Notes under the pieces: model-generated | The model's input: only the letters and a program-made list of their open reading frames with translations | Database searches by the model: none | What the model was told of the DNA's origin: nothing | Translations under genes and position numbers: made by a program | In this document: piece by piece, positions 29,107 through 38,686 of the stretch | How positions within the stretch are numbered: position 1 is the first letter of the stretch | Layout: every line of letters begins with the position of its first letter | From: an uncultured Kordiimonas sp. | GTDB lineage: Bacteria; Pseudomonadota; Alphaproteobacteria; Sphingomonadales; Kordiimonadaceae | Direction of reading: 5' to 3' | Length of the DNA: 64,000 bases | Assembly: GCA_947492375.1 (NCBI GenBank) | Contig: CANLMI010000002.1 | Location: 373,529 to 437,528 of the forward strand

Positions 29107-30726
29107 TTATTTGCCAGGAGTTTCTGCCATCAATCCTCTGTAAAGACTGACGCAACACGCAAGTAATATAAATGCAAAAGGTAGCCCTGCTGCTATTGTT
29201 GCAGCTTGCAGTGAAGATAGCGCGATACTTCCCCCACCTATGAGAAGTACTATTGAAACCATCCCCTGCAACACCGCCCAAAATACGCGTTGGACCTTTG
29301 GGGCATGCAGTTTACCACCTGCTGTAATACTGCCGATTACAAGCGAACCAGAATCTGATGAGGTAACAAAAAACACCACTAACAACGCAATCGCAACAAG
29401 CGATGAAATTTGCGCAAGCGGTAAACTCTCCAACATTTGGAACAGCACCAAGGATACATCTGTTATGCCCTGCGGGAGAGTACCAACACTATTATCTATC
29501 TGATCAAGCGCCGTTACCCCGAACGATGTGAACCAGATAATTGCCACAAATACCGGCACAACCAAAACGGCCGCCATAAATTCTCTTATAGTTCGACCCT
29601 TTGACACCCTGGCGATAAACATTCCAACAAAGGGGGACCAAGATATCCACCACGCCCAGTAAAAGATGGTCCAACCATGAAACCAATCAGTATCATCCCG
29701 CCCGAGCCAATTGCTTAGCTTTGGTATATCGGCGATATAGTTTGTGGCATTTGTGAAAAAACCTTCAAATATTTTGAGTGTTGGGCCAACTGCGATCACA
29801 AACATAAGGAAAACAATAGCGAGTAGCATATTGATATTACTCAGTAGCTTGACGCCGCCCTCAAGACCACGCACAATCGATATAACCGCAAGTCCTGTAA
29901 TGCCAATTATCAATATAATCTGGGTATTTAATGATGCATCAATCCCGAAAAGAAAATTCAAGCCACCAGCAGCTTGCTTCGCACCAAGGCCGAGAGATGT
30001 TGCAAGACCAAAAAGCGTTGCAACAACAGCCAATAGATCAATTACATGTCCAGGCCAGCCCCACGTACGCTCTCCGAGCAACGGGTAGAACGCAGATCGG
30101 ATAGTAAGTGGCAAGCCCTTGTTAAATGAGAAAAACGCTAGAGCAAGTCCAACGATCGCATAAATCGCCCAAGGAGTTATTCCCCAGTGAAAAATAGTTG
30201 CACTGAAAGCAAGGCGTCTTGCCCCATTGGTCAAGGGCTCTGCATCCAGAGGGCTGCCCGACCATGCAGTATAATAAGCGACTGGCTCAGCAGCGCCGTA
30301 AAATACCATCCCTATTCCAACGCCCGCTGAAAATAGCATGGAAAGCCATGATTTTGTGCTAAATTCTGGGCGCGCTCCTGCACCACCCAATCGAATACGG
30401 CCAAGCGGTGATACCGCAACAATGAAACAAAACAAAAAAACGATATTAGCTGTGCTAACAAAGAACCAATCGAGATTTTTAAGCACCCATGAACGCGCTG
30501 TATTCATACTATCGCTTGCAGCATCTGGGAAAATCAATGTACCGAAGACAAATAGGAGAATTGTTAGAGCACTAATTACAAATACAGGTTTATGAATATC
30601 CAGGCCTAAAATCTGAATATTATCCTGACCAGCTTCATAATTAGTATTATAACGCCTTTCTTTTGGGCCATTGTTTAAGAACAAATAAAGCTCTCCCTTA
30701 CTCCTATAGTCTTTATCAATAAACAC
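29107..30726 (-). CDS. BCCT family betaine/choline/carnitine transporter
   Basis: A protein of 539 aa with 12 predicted membrane segments. Family signatures are SAGVGIGMVFYGAAEPVAYY (the glycine-rich helix 3) and FYWAWWISWSPFVGMFIARVS (the tryptophan box that binds the trimethylammonium group). It imports betaine-type solutes with sodium or protons. The GTG at 30726 gives the longest reading; a TTG at 30684 preceded by AAGGGAG is an attractive alternative start. The C-terminal tail is short, so osmotic gating as in BetP is unlikely. The bet operon lies 1.4 kb further along. Confidence 0.88.
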   Translation of the reverse strand: MFIDKDYRSKGELYLFLNNGPKERRYNTNYEAGQDNIQILGLDIHKPVFVISALTILLFVFGTLIFPDAASDSMNTARSWVLKNLDWFFVSTANIVFLFCFIVAVSPLGRIRLGGAGARPEFSTKSWLSMLFSAGVGIGMVFYGAAEPVAYYTAWSGSPLDAEPLTNGARRLAFSATIFHWGITPWAIYAIVGLALAFFSFNKGLPLTIRSAFYPLLGERTWGWPGHVIDLLAVVATLFGLATSLGLGAKQAAGGLNFLFGIDASLNTQIILIIGITGLAVISIVRGLEGGVKLLSNINMLLAIVFLMFVIAVGPTLKIFEGFFTNATNYIADIPKLSNWLGRDDTDWFHGWTIFYWAWWISWSPFVGMFIARVSKGRTIREFMAAVLVVPVFVAIIWFTSFGVTALDQIDNSVGTLPQGITDVSLVLFQMLESLPLAQISSLVAIALLVVFFVTSSDSGSLVIGSITAGGKLHAPKVQRVFWAVLQGMVSIVLLIGGGSIALSSLQAATIAAGLPFAFILLACCVSLYRGLMAETPGK

Positions 30727-30851
30727 AATTCAACAAAAAGGCACGATATTATGTTCTAAGCCTATTCAGAGAGCTCACAGGCATCAATTCTATGATTAAA
30801 ATCTGTAGTTCCGCAATTTGACAAAACCTGTAATGCGTTTAGTGTTTAAAT

Positions 30852-32111
30852 ATGAATATTCGAAGCAAAGCGCTTTCACTTTTCACCCTTATGGTCATCG
30901 GCGAGACTGTTTTTCTTCTCCCTTTTGTCGTTACGAGGGTATTCCGACCAACCTTTCTCAAAGTATTTGATATCACAAACCTCGAGCTAGGAACCGCCTT
31001 TTCACTGTATGGCATTGTTGCTATGGTATCTTACTTAATAGGTGGCCCTATAGCAGATCGCTACTCTCCCAAAAAAATGATTATTGTCTCGCTTGTTCTA
31101 ACCTCTTTGGGAGGCATTTCCTTGGCACTTATTCCATCACTCATGACACTAACTTTGCTGTACAGCTTTTGGGGTATAAGCACAATTTTACTATTTTGGT
31201 CTGCTTTCGTCAAAGCCACACGGCAATATGGCGGTGAAAACAGCCAGGGGAGATCATATGGCCTTGTAGACGGCGGGCGTGGATTAATCGCCGCTATTAT
31301 CGCCTCAGGATCAGCCTACATGCTTGGTTGGTTTCTTATTACCCCTGAAACAGCAACAATATCCGAGCTATCGGCCGCGCTAAGCAATATTATTTTTATA
31401 TTCACTGGCCTCCTGTTTATAAGTGCCGCTTTGGTTTGGGGCGTCTTGCCAAATGACAACCAAACTAGCCTTCCATTTTCCGAGCCGCATTTATCACTGA
31501 AAGGGTTGAAAAAAGTAGTAAAACGTCGATCAATCTGGCTACAGGCCGTCATATTGCTTTGTGGTTATGTCGGGTATAAATGTACTGACGATTTCGGCCT
31601 CTACGCAAGCGAAGTACTTCATTATAATGACGTCGATGCGGCCCATATTGCTACTATTTCATTCTGGGTGAGGCCCTTTGCAGCGCTTCTTGCTGGCCTG
31701 CTTGGCGACCGTTTCGGCCACAGCCGAATGACAGCCATTTGTTTTGTAATCTTAACGTTTGGAAGCAGTGTCATTGCATCCGGGTACTTTGAACCAGGCA
31801 TGCTAACCATCGTTTTACTCACAATAGCAACCACAAGTGTTGGTATATATGGTTTACGCGGCCTCTATTATGCCCTGTTTCAAGAATCCAAAATACCGAT
31901 GACAATTACTGGTAGCGCCATTGGGTTCATAGCAGTCATTGGTTATATGCCAGACATCTTTATGGGCCCTCTGATGGGATATATTTTGGACAATAACCCT
32001 GGTGAACTTGGTCACCAAATACTTTTTGGTGTTTTGATTATATTTGGACTAATCGGTTTATCGGCATCAATTCTCTTCAAAAACATGAAGGCAAGCAACA
32101 GAGAAGACTAA
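30852..32111 (+). CDS. MFS transporter
   Basis: A protein of 419 aa with 12 predicted membrane helices. The loop 2-3 motif GGPIADRYSPKKMI and its repeat in the second half (LAGLLGDRFGHSRMT) mark the major facilitator superfamily. Helix 1 has an unusual charged start, ETVFLLPFVVTRVFRPTFL. No subfamily signature for a substrate is recognisable. It lies between two BCCT-type genes that face the other way; a link with betaine or choline metabolism is possible only by position. It ends 9 bp before the convergent gene. Confidence 0.75.
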   Translation: MNIRSKALSLFTLMVIGETVFLLPFVVTRVFRPTFLKVFDITNLELGTAFSLYGIVAMVSYLIGGPIADRYSPKKMIIVSLVLTSLGGISLALIPSLMTLTLLYSFWGISTILLFWSAFVKATRQYGGENSQGRSYGLVDGGRGLIAAIIASGSAYMLGWFLITPETATISELSAALSNIIFIFTGLLFISAALVWGVLPNDNQTSLPFSEPHLSLKGLKKVVKRRSIWLQAVILLCGYVGYKCTDDFGLYASEVLHYNDVDAAHIATISFWVRPFAALLAGLLGDRFGHSRMTAICFVILTFGSSVIASGYFEPGMLTIVLLTIATTSVGIYGLRGLYYALFQESKIPMTITGSAIGFIAVIGYMPDIFMGPLMGYILDNNPGELGHQILFGVLIIFGLIGLSASILFKNMKASNRED

Positions 32112-32120
32112 ATTAAGCAA

Positions 32121-33287
32121 TCAGTTTGACAAAAAATTTCGACTTTTATTCTTGTTTGTCACTATATAAAAGAAACATGCAAAATAGATCAAAATTACAA
32201 GAGCCCCTATCCATTGAATTTCAATAAAATCGCTCTGAAAAGCTATAGTCAACAGCGATAAAACAATGGAATTTCCCAGCCAATATTTTAGCCTGCCAAA
32301 ACGCTCGACCGTGAACCCTAAATTATCGGTGTAAAGACGTATTAAAGAGTCAAGTGAGTTGATAACAAATGTGACACCAACAAAAACCATTGACCAATTC
32401 ATGATGTTGGTAATAGGCCACTCATTCTGATGATATTGATAGAGAATCGTAAACCATAAAGCTATCGGGATGGATGGTACGATTATCATGGCAATCATCA
32501 CTTGATAAGTTTTCATTCCTCCGACAAACCGGGCGGTAAACTGGCCAATCATGATGCTCCAAGCGAACCACCAATAGAGATAAAACTCGTGATAATCATT
32601 GATAGGTAGTATAAATTTTTCAATATTGGCAAAATAGCCACTGACAAGCCCTAGTGTATTCAAGGAATCCGAGAAGCTGTTATTCTCTTGAAACGACACC
32701 AGCCATAAGAAGAACATAAGTGTAAAGAACAGCAACGAACTACCAACACTGAGTATTTTTACATATTTGATATCGGTACTGGAAAAGGCTGCAATTCCAA
32801 TAACAACCAGTACAATAGATCCAAAAACATACCGGGCACCCTCTTTGTCCGCAACATCAGATAGATACCACGGCAAATTGCTGAATAACAGATACGCTGT
32901 GAAGGCGCATGTACCGATGATAACAAGGTTATTCAGAAATTTAACGATGCTAATTTCGAAAAAACGAAACTTAGGCTCAAGTACGCAAAAATAAAAACAA
33001 GTCAGAAAATAGAAACCCCAGATTAAAAAACCCCAAAAGCCAAATTCAATCGCCAATGGATTAGTCAAACCATACTCAGGATTTGCGGTTACATCGGCAT
33101 ATGTACCAAATTCAGTGAGCGGGAACATAATAAGCCCCACGTCCAAACCAGATGTGAAGAGAATAGCTGTAAAAACAAGTGGATGCGCCGGGCTAACACC
33201 TTCGCACCGCATATTGCCATAGCGAAAAAGTGTGAAAACAATCGCCGCAAACGTAAATATAAGCCCCGTGCTAAGCCAGATCGTCAT
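32121..33287 (-). CDS. Shortened BCCT-like transporter in the bet operon
   Basis: A protein of 388 aa with about 10 predicted membrane segments. YWWFAWSIMIGQFTARFVGG lines up with the BCCT tryptophan box of the transporter at 29107 (YWAWWISWSPFVGMFIARVS), and FTSGLDVGLIMFPLTEF lines up with its glycine-rich helix (FSAGVGIGMVFYGAAEP), though the GxGxG pattern is changed. Relative to that protein it lacks about 80 N-terminal residues and much of the C terminus. It lies 45 bp downstream of betA in the same direction, which fits choline uptake. Whether it is active cannot be told. Confidence 0.65.
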   Translation of the reverse strand: MTIWLSTGLIFTFAAIVFTLFRYGNMRCEGVSPAHPLVFTAILFTSGLDVGLIMFPLTEFGTYADVTANPEYGLTNPLAIEFGFWGFLIWGFYFLTCFYFCVLEPKFRFFEISIVKFLNNLVIIGTCAFTAYLLFSNLPWYLSDVADKEGARYVFGSIVLVVIGIAAFSSTDIKYVKILSVGSSLLFFTLMFFLWLVSFQENNSFSDSLNTLGLVSGYFANIEKFILPINDYHEFYLYWWFAWSIMIGQFTARFVGGMKTYQVMIAMIIVPSIPIALWFTILYQYHQNEWPITNIMNWSMVFVGVTFVINSLDSLIRLYTDNLGFTVERFGRLKYWLGNSIVLSLLTIAFQSDFIEIQWIGALVILIYFACFFYIVTNKNKSRNFLSN

Positions 33288-33332
33288 GATATCATTCGCT
33301 TCCAGTGATTGTGCTTATATACCACAAGCAGG

Positions 33333-34985
33333 TCATCGCTGCTTTTCCCGCCAGTTTTCATGTTCAAAAACTGGCACATGTTCAGCAGATAATAAAGAAT
33401 TTCCCAGAATTATATCAGCGGCACGCTCAGCTACCATAATAGTAGGTGCATTCAAATTTCCGTTTGTAATAGTTGGAAAAATGGAACTATCAACAATTCT
33501 AAGTCCCTTTAAGCCATGCACTTTGGTGTCCGCGCCCACAACTGCCATATCATCAACTCCCATCTTACAAGAACACGATGGATGATAAGCACTCTCAACT
33601 GATGCCCTGACAAATTCATCAATCTCAGCATCCGTAGCAATTGCCTTGCCCGGCTGGATTTCGTCTCCTCTATAATCATCAAAGGCTGCCTGCTCGATAA
33701 TATCGCGCGTTAGGCGAACACATTGCCTGAAACCTTCGATATCATGATCGTGCTGTAAATAGTTAAATAGTATCTCTGGGGATTCGCCTCGCTTTGCACT
33801 AACTGCTTTCACATGGCCTCGGCTTTTAGGTTTATTATGACCAACATGAACTTGAAAACCATGCCCATCAAATGCCGATTTGCCGTCATAGCGCATTGCA
33901 GCAGGTAAGAAATGATACTGTATATCAGGCCACTCCGTGCCCGCCTTAGACCGAATAAAACCACAAGATTCGAAATGATTAGTAGCCCCAAGTCCGGACT
34001 TGCTCAGTAACCACCTAGCCCCAATCAAACCTTTATGAAACCAATTAAGCTGGCCATTTAACGTGATCGGTTTTTTGCATTCATACTGGAAATAAAATTC
34101 CAGGTGGTCTTGCAGGTTTTTGCCCACACCTGGCAAATCATGTTTTACGTCTATACCAGCTTGCTTCAGATCGTCTTCTGACCCAATGCCTGATAGTTGT
34201 AATATATGCGGTGTTCCAATTGGCCCGGCTGACAAGATGACGTCACGTTTTGCCCTTATGTATTCGTGTTTACCGTCATGTATATATGAAACTCCAGCAA
34301 CTATTTTACCCTCTAATATAAGCTTATCAACTAATACATGCGTCAAAACAGTCAGGTTAGGCCGCTTTATAACAGGCTTTAAATAAGCATTTGCGGTTGA
34401 CCAACGCACCCCGTCTTTGACGGTCATATGCATCGCCCCAAACCCTTCCTGATTAAAACCATTATAGTCAGAGGTTTCTATATAACCAGCCTCAACTCCT
34501 GCCTTAATGAAGGTGCGGTAAAGGGGGTTCTGCATTTCATTACCATTATTAACAGAAAGCGGCCCACTATCACCGCGGTACTCATCACCGCCCGTAATCC
34601 AATTTTCTGCTTTTTTGAAATACGGTAGACAGTGAGCATAATCCCAGTTCAAAGCCCCTTCGTTTGCCCATTCATCAAAATCACGGGCATGACCTCGTAC
34701 ATAGACCATGCCATTGATTGAAGAGGAGCCACCAAGCACCTTCCCCCGCGGGCAATGCATTCGCCGACCATCAAGACCAGGCTCGGGCTGTGTATGATAT
34801 TGCCATGCATATTTATCCGTGTTCATTGGAATGGAAAGTGCCGTTGGCATCTGGATAAAAATGCTCTTATCTGAGCCACCTGCTTCCATCAGAAGAACTG
34901 AATATTTCCCATTCTCTGTTAAGCGATTGGCCAGCACACATCCAGCAGACCCTGCCCCAACAATAATGAAATCATATTCCTTCAT
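33333..34985 (-). CDS. betA: Choline dehydrogenase
   Basis: A protein of 550 aa of the GMC oxidoreductase family. The FAD motif is [15 protein letters not shown] at the N terminus. The GMC signatures are [19 protein letters not shown] and [16 protein letters not shown]. The C-terminal active-site segment [12 protein letters not shown] contains the conserved histidine of choline dehydrogenases. It oxidises choline to betaine aldehyde at the membrane. It starts one base after the betB stop, so the two are co-translated. The absence of betI nearby is notable. Confidence 0.9.
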   Translation of the reverse strand: MKEYDFIIVGAGSAGCVLANRLTENGKYSVLLMEAGGSDKSIFIQMPTALSIPMNTDKYAWQYHTQPEPGLDGRRMHCPRGKVLGGSSSINGMVYVRGHARDFDEWANEGALNWDYAHCLPYFKKAENWITGGDEYRGDSGPLSVNNGNEMQNPLYRTFIKAGVEAGYIETSDYNGFNQEGFGAMHMTVKDGVRWSTANAYLKPVIKRPNLTVLTHVLVDKLILEGKIVAGVSYIHDGKHEYIRAKRDVILSAGPIGTPHILQLSGIGSEDDLKQAGIDVKHDLPGVGKNLQDHLEFYFQYECKKPITLNGQLNWFHKGLIGARWLLSKSGLGATNHFESCGFIRSKAGTEWPDIQYHFLPAAMRYDGKSAFDGHGFQVHVGHNKPKSRGHVKAVSAKRGESPEILFNYLQHDHDIEGFRQCVRLTRDIIEQAAFDDYRGDEIQPGKAIATDAEIDEFVRASVESAYHPSCSCKMGVDDMAVVGADTKVHGLKGLRIVDSSIFPTITNGNLNAPTIMVAERAADIILGNSLLSAEHVPVFEHENWREKQR

Positions 34986-34986
34986 A

Positions 34987-36450
34987 TTAGAAGGGACTCT
35001 CTATTGGTTGCATACCAACATAAATTGATTTTATTTGGGTGTAGTGTTTGATCGTTTCAATACCGTTCTCGCGGCCAATACCTGATTGCTTGTACCCCCC
35101 AACAGGCATTTCTGCAGGCGACGCACCATAAGCATTAATCCAGCAGATACCTGCCTGCAATTGATGGATAACACGGTGTGCACACCGGATGTCCTTCGTA
35201 TATACACCTGCCGCAAGACCGTAACTGGTTGCGTTAGCACGAGTAATCACTTCTTCTTCATTATCAAAGGGTAAAACAGACATAACTGGCCCAAAAATTT
35301 CTTCCCTACAGATTTGCATATCGTCTGTGCAATCAGCAAACACGGTTGGCTCTACAAAATAGCCATCCTCAAAGCCCACAGGCGACGCCGCCTCACCCCC
35401 AGTGATTAACCGCGCCCCGCTATCAATACCTTTCTTGATATAGCCAAGGACAAGATCATGATGCTTTTGAGATATCAAAGCGCCAAGATTAGTATCAGGA
35501 TGCATAGGGTCACCAATAACCACATTCTTTTCAGTACGCTCTTTCACTCGTGCCAAGAAAGCATCATAGATGGCGCGTTCAACATACACACGGGTCCCAT
35601 GCGTGCAAACCTCGCCCTGCGTATAAAAATTAGCAACCATTGCCGCAGAAACGGCCTCTTCCAAATCTGCATCACCGAATATGATCAAAGGGGACTTGCC
35701 GCCAAGTTCCATTGTTACGTCCTTGAGCGAGCTTGCTGCGGCTGCCATAACCTTTTTACCTGTTGATACTTCACCAGTAAACGAAACCTTCGCTATACGC
35801 TTGTCGTGCGATAGTTTTTCACCAACGGTTGCCCCGCCCTGCACCACATTGAATACACCAGCAGGTACGCCAGCCTCTATGAATACTTCAGCGAGTTTAA
35901 TAGCACCAAGGGGCGTTTCCTCTGACGGCTTGAAAATCATTGCATTCCCACAAGCGAGCGCTGGTGCCGCTTTCCAACAAGCTATTTGCAACGGATAATT
36001 CCATGCACCGATCCCTGCGCACACCCCCAATGGTTCGCGGCGGGAATAATAAAAATCACCTCCCAAATCTTGCTGATTGCCCTCAATCGAAGGAGCAATA
36101 CCTGCAAAAAACTCAATCGCATCCGCGCCAGTTACCACGTCAACGACTGAAGCTTCCTGTATTGGTTTACCAGTATCCAGAACTTCAATTTTAGCTAATT
36201 CATCGTTTCGTTCTCGTAACAAGGCAACAGCACGTAGCAAAACACGGCTACGTTCAATAGCAGGCATCTGCGACCAGGCCTGAAAACCTTCCTCGGCGCT
36301 TTTTATCGCCGCTTCCATCACGTAATCGTCTGCAACTTCAACAGTATAAATCGGTTCTCCGGTCGCCGGATTACAAACTTTGAATGTTTCACCTAATTTA
36401 CTGGCGAAACTTCGACCACCGACGAAGCTCTGATAACATGTAAGAGGCAT
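34987..36450 (-). CDS. betB: Betaine aldehyde dehydrogenase
   Basis: A protein of 487 aa, the standard length. The catalytic Cys282 lies in [13 protein letters not shown] and the general base Glu248 in MELGGKSP. The NAD-binding stretch is [11 protein letters not shown]. The C terminus ([25 protein letters not shown]) is that of BetB. It oxidises betaine aldehyde to glycine betaine, an osmoprotectant. It is the first gene of a leftward betB-betA-transporter unit. Confidence 0.92.
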   Translation of the reverse strand: MPLTCYQSFVGGRSFASKLGETFKVCNPATGEPIYTVEVADDYVMEAAIKSAEEGFQAWSQMPAIERSRVLLRAVALLRERNDELAKIEVLDTGKPIQEASVVDVVTGADAIEFFAGIAPSIEGNQQDLGGDFYYSRREPLGVCAGIGAWNYPLQIACWKAAPALACGNAMIFKPSEETPLGAIKLAEVFIEAGVPAGVFNVVQGGATVGEKLSHDKRIAKVSFTGEVSTGKKVMAAAASSLKDVTMELGGKSPLIIFGDADLEEAVSAAMVANFYTQGEVCTHGTRVYVERAIYDAFLARVKERTEKNVVIGDPMHPDTNLGALISQKHHDLVLGYIKKGIDSGARLITGGEAASPVGFEDGYFVEPTVFADCTDDMQICREEIFGPVMSVLPFDNEEEVITRANATSYGLAAGVYTKDIRCAHRVIHQLQAGICWINAYGASPAEMPVGGYKQSGIGRENGIETIKHYTQIKSIYVGMQPIESPF

Positions 36451-36709
36451 TGCATTCCCTGTTAAAAAAATATGTTAGTAACAATACAAGATACCTTGCT
36501 ACATTATTCTCATTGATTAATGAAAATATTTATCACTAATTACAGAAATACAGTATTTAAGGAAATCACGCTTCTTCATTCACATCAGAAGCTGGAAAAG
36601 ACATATCCCCAGCTACTTAGGCTTAAAAGCCAGATATTTTCCATGTTACACTTTTTTTGTTTGCCATTAGATTAAAGATGGTTGGTGCAATATGATTATT
36701 GGCTCAAGG

Positions 36710-37135
36710 CTAGTCATTTTCATCGAGCGGTACTGCGTATAACTCCATACGGTGATCAACAAGCTTAAATCCCATTCTCTTGGCGATTTCTTCCTGAAGC
36801 TTCTCGACTTGCTCGTTGTTAAACTCAAGCACTTCACCAGTTTCAACATTGATCAAGTGATCGTGGTGATCATCAGAAAGTGGTTCGTAACGTGAACGGC
36901 CATCACCAAAATCATGGCGCTCCAATATTCCTGCGTCCTCAAACAAACGAACGGTTCGATAGATTGTTGCGATACTAATTTCACTGTCTATCTCTGATGC
37001 ACGGCGGTAGATTTCATCTACGTCAGGGTGGTCAGTTGCATTCGTTAGAACCGAGGCGATTATTCTGCGTTGCTCTGTCATACGCATGCCTTTTTCAAGA
37101 CAAACCGTTTCTATATCAATTCTCGAATTCGGCAT
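36710..37135 (-). CDS. fur: Ferric uptake regulator
   Basis: A protein of 141 aa. The winged HTH is RMTEQRRIIASVL, then SIATIYRTVRLFEDAGILERHDFGDGRSRYE. The metal-binding stretch is DDHHDHLI, followed by ETGEVLEF. The second CxxC zinc motif found in many Fur proteins is absent, as in a number of alphaproteobacterial members. An Irr-like role is possible but the HxH pattern fits Fur. It follows an unknown gene by 12 bp, and a strong Fur box lies upstream of that gene, so the pair is probably autoregulated. Confidence 0.85.
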   Translation of the reverse strand: MPNSRIDIETVCLEKGMRMTEQRRIIASVLTNATDHPDVDEIYRRASEIDSEISIATIYRTVRLFEDAGILERHDFGDGRSRYEPLSDDHHDHLINVETGEVLEFNNEQVEKLQEEIAKRMGFKLVDHRMELYAVPLDEND

Positions 37136-37147
37136 TTTGATTATCCT

Positions 37148-37642
37148 TTAATTTAGTTTTGAATTGGGTGCCATATCTGCACTGACAAGATCATACGTTG
37201 GGTAATCATCAGAGGAGGTAGCTAGGGTAAACCCCTTTGTGCTTAGCTGATCTGCAAACGCTTCCGTAATAACCTCAGCTTTCAAGAGTGCCTGGCCTTT
37301 GAACCAAAGCTTTAAGTTGCTCTGCACCAACTTATTATTATTACGCTGGTGACCAGCGATAGATTGAAGAAGAGAATATTCATGTTTACTGACACGGCCA
37401 CAACCACGACAACCTAAGACAAAAGGGCTTGTTGCCGTTTTGGCAAGGTGTTGCATAAAATTGCCCCAAAGTATCTTGGCATCAGACTTACCAATCAAAG
37501 CAAAGCTATCGTTCCAAATCGCAACATGGCAATCGCGTGTTTGCTTTGACGCAGACGGTTCAAGCGCACGCACCCACGAACGAGTAGCGCGTAAGATAAT
37601 ACGTGAAGCAAGATGGTCGTTCCGTGTTGGCAAGTTTTCCAT
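37148..37642 (-). CDS. Unknown protein upstream of fur
   Basis: A protein of 164 aa that I do not recognise. It contains one short cysteine motif, CRGCGRVSKHEYSLLQSIAGHQ (residues about 78-99), which could bind a metal or an iron-sulfur cluster, though two Cys are few for that. No signal peptide or membrane segment is seen. AGGA lies about 9 bp before the ATG. It is 12 bp upstream of fur in the same direction, with a Fur-box-like site 36 bp before its start, so an iron-linked role is likely by context only. Confidence 0.65.
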   Translation of the reverse strand: MENLPTRNDHLASRIILRATRSWVRALEPSASKQTRDCHVAIWNDSFALIGKSDAKILWGNFMQHLAKTATSPFVLGCRGCGRVSKHEYSLLQSIAGHQRNNNKLVQSNLKLWFKGQALLKAEVITEAFADQLSTKGFTLATSSDDYPTYDLVSADMAPNSKLN

Positions 37643-37677
37643 ACAAAATTTTTCCTAATGACATAAACAATAAAAAT

Positions 37678-37696
37678 GATATTGATAATTATTATT
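37678..37696. promoter_or_regulatory. Fur box between the fur unit and fpr
   Basis: GATATTGATAATTATTATT agrees with the classical Fur consensus GATAATGATAATCATTATC at 16 of 19 positions. It sits in the 167-bp divergent region, 36 bp from the leftward unknown gene and 114 bp from fpr. It could control either side. Confidence 0.65.
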
Positions 37697-37809
37697 AATT
37701 GCAATAGATAAAACTCCGCCGCCGACTTTTTCAAGGTCACCTCCCAGAAAAACGGCTTTGATCTAACATTTAGTTCTAGTTTCCTGAACATGCGCAACGG
37801 AGTAGTGCC

Positions 37810-38619
37810 ATGAATATTAACGTTGATCTCAAGGTTAAAAAACCATCCTCAAACGGACCAACAGAACAAACAGTGCTCGGTGTCACTCACTATACCGACT
37901 TTCTCTTCTCTTTTCGCATCACTCGGCCGAGTGGCTTTAAGTTCCGTTCTGGCGAATTCGTCATGATAGGATTAGAGGTTGCAGGCAAGCCCTTACTGCG
38001 GGCGTATTCAATTGCCAGCCCCAATTGGGATGACGAACTTGAGTTTTTTTCTATCAAGGTTTCAGATGGCCCGTTAACATCCAAGCTCCAAAAAATTAGC
38101 CCCGGCGATAAAGTTTTATTAGGGCGTAAACCGGTTGGAACGTTGGTGCATGACGCCTTAAAGTCAGGCGAAAATCTATACCTTTTCTCAACAGGAACAG
38201 GCTTTGCGCCTTTTGCCAGTATTATCCGTGATCCAGAGACGTATGAGAAGTTCAATAAAGTTATCGTCACACATACCTGCCGCGAAGCAATAGAGCTGGA
38301 TTACAGTAAACAAGTCATTGGCAATGTTATCGAGCATGAATTTCTAGGCGAAATCGCAAATGGGAAACTATACTATTTTGATAGTGTGACAAGAGAGCCC
38401 TACTTTAGAAATGGTCGTATTACCAGCTTCATTGAAAATGGCGAGCTGTTTCAGACATTGCACTTAAACGGTTTTAATCCAGAGACAGACCGCGCCATGA
38501 TCTGCGGCTCTAATGAAATGATTGCAGATACGAAAGCGCTGCTTGAACAGGCTGGACTTAACGAAGGCTCCAACGCCGCACCCGCAGAGTTCGTTGTAGA
38601 AAAGGCATTTGTTGGATAA
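37810..38619 (+). CDS. fpr: Ferredoxin/flavodoxin-NADP+ reductase
   Basis: A protein of 269 aa with the FAD-binding RAYSIASPNWDDELEFFSIKV (RxYS motif at about 59-62) and the NADP-binding LFSTGTGFAPFASIIRD. The Asn-to-Glu-rich middle and the C terminus AEFVVEKAFVG match the subclass I bacterial Fpr enzymes of alphaproteobacteria. It transfers electrons between NADPH and ferredoxin or flavodoxin, often in oxidative-stress or iron-release contexts. Adjacent Fur box and iron genes agree. It starts with an ATG at 37810. Confidence 0.9.
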   Translation: MNINVDLKVKKPSSNGPTEQTVLGVTHYTDFLFSFRITRPSGFKFRSGEFVMIGLEVAGKPLLRAYSIASPNWDDELEFFSIKVSDGPLTSKLQKISPGDKVLLGRKPVGTLVHDALKSGENLYLFSTGTGFAPFASIIRDPETYEKFNKVIVTHTCREAIELDYSKQVIGNVIEHEFLGEIANGKLYYFDSVTREPYFRNGRITSFIENGELFQTLHLNGFNPETDRAMICGSNEMIADTKALLEQAGLNEGSNAAPAEFVVEKAFVG

Positions 38620-38630
38620 ATGATACTCAA

Positions 38631-38659
38631 GAAAAAGAGCCGCCTGATATAGGCGGCTC
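38631..38659 (-). terminator. Terminator of the TonB receptor gene
   Basis: GAGCCGCC (38637-38644) pairs with GGCGGCTC (38652-38659) over a 7-nt loop. Read on the minus strand the stem is followed by CTTTTTCTTG, so it terminates the leftward receptor gene ending at 38687. Confidence 0.7.
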
Positions 38660-38686
38660 ATAGAGTGGGAATAATTTATCAGGCCC

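Noticed and set aside
37495-37797. Open frame of 100 aa on the minus strand overlapping the gene upstream of fur
   Set aside because: It overlaps a better-supported frame at 37148-37642 that has a ribosome binding site and adjoins fur, and it covers the Fur box itself.
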